Part shown: piece after piece, positions 14,570 to 18,619 of the stretch
How positions within the stretch are numbered: position 1 is the stretch's first letter
Layout of the letters: each line of letters opens with the position of its first letter
From: an uncultured Methanomethylovorans sp.
GTDB taxonomy: Archaea > Halobacteriota > Methanosarcinia > Methanosarcinales > Methanosarcinaceae
Direction of reading: 5' to 3'
Assembly: GCA_937968035.1 (NCBI GenBank)
Contig: CALBTS010000826.1
Location: forward strand, 1 to 18,619
DNA length: 18,619 nucleotides
The notes under the pieces: generated by a model
What the model saw: the letters and a program-made list of their open reading frames with translations, nothing else
Database searches by the model: none
Told to the model about the DNA's origin: nothing
Position numbers and translations under genes: made by a program

Positions 14570-15502
14570 TTAACCTTTCAGGATTCTTCCTACAGTTGAT
14601 TTACTTGTTCTGTATCCCTGCTCATTAAGTGTTCGAGAAATATCACGCAGAGATAATCCATCCTCCTTATATTTGAAGATCAAATCCCTGATACGGTCAT
14701 CGGACGAAGTAGAAACATAGTGGCCAGGGGTTGAAACAATGTCAAAGATCCCATCTGTGAAACTCAGCTCATAAACCACCCTTTTCTCCTCCGGAGTGAG
14801 GTAATTACCTTTCACAACTTTAAGGATTCTATTGTCGCTTCTGGAATCACTTTGAGAGAGCATCAAAACTGACCTCCCTTTTGCCTCAATGGCCATACTT
14901 CCGAGTAGGTCATTCTTATCAGGATTCCCATTAGCAGCAGCCTTCCTATTGTGATGAAGAAACACAACCGAACACCCCGCATCATCTGAAAGGGTTTTGT
15001 AGCCATTTAAGAAACTCCTTATGGCTGTCGAGTTGTTTATATCACCTTCAAAAAAGTCTCCAAACGCATCAAGAATGACACAATCTGCTGGTTGCCTTTC
15101 AAGTTCAGCTCGTAATTTCGGAATAATATCTTCACTATCAAACATATATCTAAGATTACTATAGTTTGCTCCTGACCTGAAATAGTCTTTTTCTTTCTTA
15201 ATTCTTGGTGAAAGGGACAAAATATCATCCTCTGTACTGACATAGATAACACTATGATGAATCGCCATTATTGGCTTCCCAAGATGCTCGTCCTCGCCAG
15301 CAACGACAGCCATTGAAAACTGCCTTAAAAAGGTCGTCTTCCCAATGTCACTACTTCCAGATACAAACGTCAATGCCCCCTTGGGTATTAATCGATCCCA
15401 TAACCACGGGATTTCAGTAATAGTATTTTCAATTAATTCTTGTGCCGTAGTAATATATCCAGGTTTTTCAAAAGGTCCTGCAACTCTCATTTCTCCACTC
15501 AT
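14570..15502 (-). CDS. RepA-like AAA ATPase (replicative helicase type) with C-terminal helix-turn-helix
   Basis: This 310-residue RecA-fold ATPase of the AAA_25/RepA type has Walker A GSSDIGKT at residues 49-56 and Walker B CVILDAFGD with D145. A VVFLHHNRKA motif near 177-186 is typical of hexameric RepA-like helicases. Residues ~280-310 (DGLSLRDISRTLNEQGYRTSKSTVGRILKG) form a resolvase-type helix-turn-helix, which may direct the ATPase to a site on the element. The ATG overlaps the upstream helix-turn-helix gene stop (ATGA). A second ATG four codons on could also serve. It probably unwinds DNA for replication of the excised element. The ATPase family is firm; the replication role is inferred from location and family. 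Confidence 0.82.
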   Translation of the reverse strand: MSGEMRVAGPFEKPGYITTAQELIENTITEIPWLWDRLIPKGALTFVSGSSDIGKTTFLRQFSMAVVAGEDEHLGKPIMAIHHSVIYVSTEDDILSLSPRIKKEKDYFRSGANYSNLRYMFDSEDIIPKLRAELERQPADCVILDAFGDFFEGDINNSTAIRSFLNGYKTLSDDAGCSVVFLHHNRKAAANGNPDKNDLLGSMAIEAKGRSVLMLSQSDSRSDNRILKVVKGNYLTPEEKRVVYELSFTDGIFDIVSTPGHYVSTSSDDRIRDLIFKYKEDGLSLRDISRTLNEQGYRTSKSTVGRILKG

Positions 15503-15780
15503 CCTTCCAAACTTTTACAATGAAACTTGCTTAAAAACCGATCCCGATCTTCCTTTGAATAATAAATCTTCTTACCAACCTTCACATAATCTATTAATTG
15601 CTTCGATCTCCAGCTTGCTAGAGTTCGTTGGCTGACATTCCATTTTTTAATAATATCTGAATTATCCCAGAGTTCATCATTGGGATTCACCTTATTTGAA
15701 ATGGCTGCTACCCCATTTTTGAGATCTTTCATTCCAGCATAAAGTTCAAATAGTTTTTGTTCTACTCTATACTCGTTCAT
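15499..15780 (-). CDS. Excisionase-like helix-turn-helix protein
   Basis: This is a 93-residue protein from the ATG at 15780. A longer TTG start at 15804 is possible, but the ATG has an excellent GAGGAGG nine bases upstream. Residues 45-88 (LWDNSDIIKKWNVSQRTLASWRSKQLIDYVKVGKKIYYSKEDRDRFL) are a MerR/Xis-like helix-turn-helix of the HTH_17 type, in which the VGKKIYY wing contacts DNA. Such genes are standard in Bacteroidota mobile elements as excision directionality factors or repressors. It is followed by the RepA-like ATPase with an ATGA overlap and preceded by another small helix-turn-helix gene with a 14 base overlap. Confidence 0.8.
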   Translation of the reverse strand: MNEYRVEQKLFELYAGMKDLKNGVAAISNKVNPNDELWDNSDIIKKWNVSQRTLASWRSKQLIDYVKVGKKIYYSKEDRDRFLSKFHCKSLEG

Positions 15781-16054
15781 ACATGATGGCCTCCTCACCA
15801 CCAATTTTGTTTTTTGTTGTAAAATTCAAGATATCTCCATATTCGTACAACCAGAGACCATCTGCATTTATAGCAGGCAGGTGACCTCCGATCCTTAGAG
15901 ACTGAAGCTTTGCGGCAGAAATACCACCAAGTATTTGTCTGACTTCAGCACTTTTTAAAAAGCGCTTCTCAGGCTTTTCAAGCTCTTTGAGCCTCTCCGC
16001 GACTAGTGTCGCCAACTTGTCCCATTCGGGATTTTTAAAATTGTTTGTCTCCAT
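15767..16054 (-). CDS. Small helix-turn-helix DNA-binding protein
   Basis: In this 95-residue protein, residues 31-80 (RFLKSAEVRQILGGISAAKLQSLRIGGHLPAINADGLWLYEYGDILNF) have the excisionase-like winged helix-turn-helix pattern: a helix pair, then SLRIGGHLPA, then a strand with an aromatic wing. It is first of a three-gene minus-strand operon (HTH, HTH, RepA-like ATPase). Paired excisionase-type genes upstream of a RepA-like gene are common in Bacteroidota elements, where one tends to govern excision and the other transcription. Which does what cannot be told here. Confidence 0.78.
   Translation of the reverse strand: METNNFKNPEWDKLATLVAERLKELEKPEKRFLKSAEVRQILGGISAAKLQSLRIGGHLPAINADGLWLYEYGDILNFTTKNKIGGEEAIMYERV
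15790..15796 (-). promoter_or_regulatory. Shine-Dalgarno deciding the start of the second helix-turn-helix gene
   Basis: GAGGAGG on the minus strand is nine bases before the ATG at 15780. It lies downstream of the alternative TTG start, which argues for the shorter protein. Confidence 0.6.
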
Positions 16055-16085
16055 ATAAAAATGAATTAAAAAATTAATATTGGAG

Positions 16086-16093
16086 CAAAACTA
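16086..16093 (-). promoter_or_regulatory. Candidate Bacteroidota -7 promoter box for the HTH/RepA operon
   Basis: The minus strand reads TAGTTTTG, an exact match to the Bacteroidota -7 consensus TAnnTTTG, about 32 bases before the ATG at 16054. No convincing TTTG -33 element is seen at the right spacing, so the assignment is tentative. Confidence 0.35.
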
Positions 16094-16226
16094 ATAGACT
16101 GTATAACTGTTACATACCGCCTTATAGATTAGATAATTTATGCGGTGATGCATTCGGTGTGACTTCTGTATATCAGAGAATTAGCTCAAACAGAATTTTT
16201 CAAAAGGCGGTAGATAAAAGCGTTGA

Positions 16227-17036
16227 TTACTTCAAGAAAAGAGCAATTGCTTCATCTAAATAGGCTGTTGTCGTTGATGCGATATCATTTGCATCTTTTA
16301 TTTCATCTGCAGTAAAATTTCTTGGAGATGAATTTCTATCAAGAACCTTAAAACAACGAGAAGCTCGTTCCCATTGACCCTCATTGGCTCTTGAAATACC
16401 AGTACCATGAATCTTATCAATGAAGTAGTGAAGTGCATTTAAGTTTTTCCATACTACTTTGTTAGTCACAGGATTGCCTGAAAATGCAGATTCAAAATCA
16501 TCATAAGAGGACGAGATAAAAGAATGGTTATCTCCTGTCAAGTGCTTATGGACAGCTCTCAAATTAGTTGCTTTATTGGCCAGTTCAAATGAAGCCCGAG
16601 ACGGAATACGTCTACCACCTTTTTTGTATGTTATTGATCTGTCGTGTTGTTTTGCTTCCATCCCCTCCTGTTCTTTGGCAAAAATTCCTTCCAGCCTTTG
16701 TACACTTTGAAATAACCGGGTAGCTGCAATGATTTCCCTGTAGCTTTCACCTGTTAAGGGTAATTCGTCCGGGATATAATAATTGATTCCAAAACGGGTC
16801 TCAAACAAGTTGCTCTTCAGGGCAACTATTTTGCGATTATGGTCAGTTATATCCCTTATCTTTTTATCAATATGCAATTTATCATTATTAACAATATCAC
16901 GGATTTCTCCGATAGCATTAGACTCTTTCTGTGTTAGGTTTTCCAGATACGTTGCAAGAGTGTGGTCCTCATCAAAATAAAATCTAATGGACGAGTGAGC
17001 AAACTTTGCGAATGCTTCCCAATCTTCAAAATGCAT
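16227..17036 (-). CDS. Hypothetical protein next to the integrase
   Basis: This 269-residue, predominantly helical protein has no signal peptide or membrane segment. The C-terminal part (AFSGNPVTNKVVWKNLNALHYFIDKIHGTGI...W.RASRCFKV) resembles a tail module I associate with various Bacteroidota mobile-element proteins ('FSG...K..W..s...L.yFi'), but I cannot name the family. It begins 27 bases downstream of the integrase stop on the same strand and is probably co-transcribed with it. Possible roles are accessory recombination factor or element-encoded regulator. Both are guesses from position. Confidence 0.6.
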   Translation of the reverse strand: MHFEDWEAFAKFAHSSIRFYFDEDHTLATYLENLTQKESNAIGEIRDIVNNDKLHIDKKIRDITDHNRKIVALKSNLFETRFGINYYIPDELPLTGESYREIIAATRLFQSVQRLEGIFAKEQEGMEAKQHDRSITYKKGGRRIPSRASFELANKATNLRAVHKHLTGDNHSFISSSYDDFESAFSGNPVTNKVVWKNLNALHYFIDKIHGTGISRANEGQWERASRCFKVLDRNSSPRNFTADEIKDANDIASTTTAYLDEAIALFLK

Positions 17037-17063
17037 TTTTCTTTTAAAATTACAACCTTCTCT

Positions 17064-18305
17064 TTAACCCTCCAAACATTTCTGTTCAGCGGGTTCCTGT
17101 TTCTGGTTTAGAAGGTGTGCCATATCATCAGCTACCTTACGATCAACGACTTTTGAATAGATCTGAGTTGTCTTGAGGTCAGCATGACCAAGCATTTTTG
17201 AGACGGTTTCAATAGGAACACCCGAAGATAAGGTTATTGTAGTTGCAAAGGTGTGGCGCGCTACATGAGTTGTAAGTGGTTTATTAATCCCGCATAAATC
17301 AGCTATTTCCTTAAGGTAACCGTTTAATCTTTGGTTACTGCAAACCGGAAGTAGCCTGCCAGTTACAATGCATTTGGGATAATTTTCATACCTGGTCAGA
17401 ATTTCCTGAGCCCTGGGCAAAATAGGAACACTTGATCTGGAACCAGTCTTTTGTCGATGAATTACCAGCCAACGGTTTCCATCTATACCAACCTCAACAT
17501 TATTGCTGGTCAAATTCGACATATCTGCATATGAAAGTCCGGTATATACCTGGAATAAAAATAGATCCCTTATCCGAGACAATCTGTCAACACTGAACTG
17601 CTTGGAGTAGATTGCTTCAACCTCCTGCTCTGTAAGATAGCTTCTGTTATTGTTATCATAGTTACAAGCGAAAGTCTTAAATGGATTAACTGCCAGCCAT
17701 TTATTAGCAATGGCAATATTTATAACCCGAATCAGATTCTTCAAATTCTTTACTGTAGAGTTATGCATCAGGCCTCCTGTTGTTCGCATATGATTATGAT
17801 AACCCTCAATAAATTTGTGATCCAATTCTGAAAGCAGTATATCTGATTTATTCAGACGGTCTTTCAGGTATTCCTTTAAGTTTTGTAAAGAGTACTTGTA
17901 TTTTTCGACTGTTGAAGCTGCGTAGTCAATCCCTTCCAGACTCTTCATCATTTTCAGATGATACTCATAAGCCTGGATCAATGTCATATAGGCAGTTCCT
18001 TTACCTCTAAGCTCGTCAACAACCTGTCTTACAGAAATCCGATCTCCTTTTAAGTCCAGGTTATGAAAAATTCGATCAACCTGATTCAAGGTACTTACCA
18101 GATGAACATTCAAGGATCTTGCAGCCTCACTTCGACCGGCGGCTCGTTCCGCATGTTTATCCCATTGAGATAATGATACTCTTTTGTTGGTTGAAATCTC
18201 GGCTCTTTCGCCATTTACAGTGATTCTCATATAGATAGGAATCATTCCCTCCTTATCCTTCTTTGACTCCTTCAGGTAATAATGTGTCAGAATTTTGTTT
18301 TTCAT
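17064..18305 (-). CDS. IntDOT-like tyrosine recombinase (integrase)
   Basis: This is a 413-residue site-specific integrase, started at the ATG at 18305 (a TTG at 18314 would add three residues). An N-terminal arm-binding domain (MKNKILTHYYLKESKKDKEGMIPIYMRITVNGERAEIST) is followed by a SAM-like core-binding domain (~100-200) and the catalytic domain. Catalytic residues visible are R284 and K286 (IHRQK), H347 and R350 (HVARH), H374 (GHADLKTT) and the nucleophile Y383 (QIYSKV). The expected first catalytic Arg is Ser258 in TGLSYADM, as in IntDOT of CTnDOT. It should integrate and excise the island at the 3' end of tRNA-Asn, beside which the gene lies. Confidence 0.93.
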   Translation of the reverse strand: MKNKILTHYYLKESKKDKEGMIPIYMRITVNGERAEISTNKRVSLSQWDKHAERAAGRSEAARSLNVHLVSTLNQVDRIFHNLDLKGDRISVRQVVDELRGKGTAYMTLIQAYEYHLKMMKSLEGIDYAASTVEKYKYSLQNLKEYLKDRLNKSDILLSELDHKFIEGYHNHMRTTGGLMHNSTVKNLKNLIRVINIAIANKWLAVNPFKTFACNYDNNNRSYLTEQEVEAIYSKQFSVDRLSRIRDLFLFQVYTGLSYADMSNLTSNNVEVGIDGNRWLVIHRQKTGSRSSVPILPRAQEILTRYENYPKCIVTGRLLPVCSNQRLNGYLKEIADLCGINKPLTTHVARHTFATTITLSSGVPIETVSKMLGHADLKTTQIYSKVVDRKVADDMAHLLNQKQEPAEQKCLEG

Positions 18306-18364
18306 TTCATTCAATTATTTGTGGTACCGAAAACATAAAAGTACAGCCAAAATCATACCTCAAT

Positions 18365-18392
18365 ACATGCAATTCAGTGCATGTAAGTGCAT
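18365..18392. promoter_or_regulatory. Inverted and direct GTGCAT repeats upstream of the integrase gene
   Basis: ACATGCA (18365-18371) and TGCATGT (18378-18384) form a 7 bp inverted repeat with a six base spacer. GTGCAT recurs directly at 18377-18382 and 18387-18392, ten bases apart. The cluster is about 60 bases before the integrase ATG. It could be an integrase or excisionase binding site, or an operator controlling integrase expression. Confidence 0.45.
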
Positions 18393-18442
18393 AATATACT
18401 GGGCATTGATGTTAAATTAGGGACCAAGATTCATCGAACGGA

Positions 18443-18468
18443 AAAAGGTCCCGAAAAGGTCTCGTTAA
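18443..18468 (+). repeat. Tandem arm-type-like repeats at the integrase end
   Basis: AAAAGGTCCCG (18443-18453) is followed directly by AAAAGGTCTCG (18454-18464), with 10 of 11 bases identical at one helical turn. The first unit continues as AGGTCCCGAAAA, nearly the same as 115-126 at the other end of the island. The location between integrase and attachment site fits integrase arm-type sites. Confidence 0.45.
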
Positions 18469-18500
18469 TTATGACTTTCAGCGTACATTTTGAGCACCTT

Positions 18501-18541
18501 AAAAAACAAAACCGCTTAAAAATCATTGATTCTAAGCGGTT
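18501..18541 (-). terminator. Terminator downstream of tRNA-Asn, supplied by the island
   Basis: On the minus strand AACCGCTTA and TAAGCGGTT (18541-18533 and 18518-18510) form a 9 bp stem, followed by TTGTTTTTT. It starts about 25 bases past the tRNA 3' end and lies wholly inside the island. It should end tRNA transcription before it reads into the integrase gene. Confidence 0.75.
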
Positions 18542-18565
18542 CTGAACATTCTGTGATCGTAATCT

Positions 18566-18579
18566 GCTCCCCAGCTAGG
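18566..18579. repeat. tRNA-proximal attachment site (right att copy)
   Basis: This exact copy of 41-54 overlaps the acceptor stem and the start of the T-arm at the 3' end of tRNA-Asn. Because the tRNA keeps its full 3' sequence here, integration leaves the gene functional. Confidence 0.8.
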
Positions 18580-18619
18580 ACTTGAACCTAGGACCCCCTG
18601 ATTAACAGTCAGGTGCTCT
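18567..18619 (-). tRNA. tRNA-Asn (GTT), 5' part beyond the window
   Basis: Reading the minus strand, an anticodon stem CCTGA/TCAGG encloses the loop CTGTTAA with anticodon GTT, which reads Asn codons. A T-arm CTAGG-TTCAAGT-CCTAG follows, then acceptor strand CTGGGGA with discriminator G. The window ends within the D-arm region, so the acceptor 5' strand is not visible. GCA follows the acceptor strand, so a full CCA is not encoded. Confidence 0.92.

Larger units (their letters stand above)
41..18579. mobile_element. Integrative genomic island inserted at tRNA-Asn
   Basis: The island is bounded by a 14 bp direct repeat, gctccccagctagg, at 41-54 and 18566-18579. The right copy is the 3' end of a tRNA-Asn gene and a tyrosine recombinase gene lies next to it, the usual arrangement for tRNA-targeting integrative elements. 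The island carries an integrase, helix-turn-helix genes, a RepA-like ATPase, a RecA-like/DUF3871 module and several defence-like genes. No relaxase, type IV secretion, capsid, portal or terminase gene is visible, so it is more like a mobilised island or phage satellite than a complete ICE or prophage. The boundaries are inferred from the repeat; an empty-site genome would confirm them. Confidence 0.85.

Noticed and set aside
15345..15635. 96-codon plus-strand frame opposite the RepA-like and helix-turn-helix genes
   Set aside because: It is antisense to two well-supported overlapping genes and has no recognisable domain.
16116..16211. ACCGCCTT (16116-16123) and AAGGCGGT (16204-16211) as an inverted repeat
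   Set aside because: The 8 bp arms are 80 bases apart with no flanking duplication, so it is likely chance in a short intergenic region.
1..18619. CRISPR arrays, insertion sequences and retron-type elements
   Set aside because: No regularly spaced repeat series, transposase gene, terminal inverted repeat pair or reverse transcriptase motif was seen.

Overview
This window holds what looks like one complete integrated genomic island of about 18.5 kb, plus a few bases of flanking chromosome. The host appears to be a member of the Bacteroidota. Evidence for this is an IntDOT-like tyrosine recombinase, a DUF3871 protein, tandem excisionase-type helix-turn-helix genes next to a RepA-like ATPase, AT-rich DNA, and mostly weak Shine-Dalgarno signals. 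The right edge carries the 3' part of a tRNA-Asn gene (minus strand, anticodon GTT). The 14 bp gctccccagctagg at that tRNA's 3' end recurs at 41-54. These two copies are the likely attachment sites, so the island sits downstream of tRNA-Asn.

Layout from the integrase end (right to left). 18580-18100: tRNA, an element-encoded terminator-like hairpin, short repeats and the start of the integrase. 17064-14570 (minus): integrase, a conserved-looking unknown protein, two small helix-turn-helix proteins and a RepA-like AAA ATPase, the likely integration, control and replication module. 8097-14315 (plus): SIR2-family protein, a fused nuclease-methyltransferase of type ISP/IIG kind, an unrecognised 221-residue protein, and a protein ending in a Schlafen AlbA_2 domain. 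7825-5332 (minus): a small possibly OB-like protein, a RecA-like AAA ATPase, DUF3871 and a 98-residue unknown, probably a DNA recombination or replication module. 4415-5221 (plus): a lone FRG-domain protein. 3888-258 (minus): a complete ABC three-component (ABC-3C) system, consisting of a PD-(D/E)XK-like nuclease fused to the ABC-3C C-terminal domain, the middle component, and a DUF3732 SMC-like ATPase, all joined by ATGA overlaps.

Taken together, this reads as a small integrative element carrying anti-phage cargo. There are three or four candidate defence units: ABC-3C, FRG, SIR2, and R-M with its two downstream genes. No relaxase, conjugation, capsid, portal or terminase gene is visible, so the island probably cannot transfer alone and may depend on a helper phage or conjugative element. 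The least explained part is the plus-strand cluster, where SIR2 and restriction-modification are followed by a coupled pair (unknown protein plus AlbA_2 protein). All family names come from reading the motifs; no database search was run.
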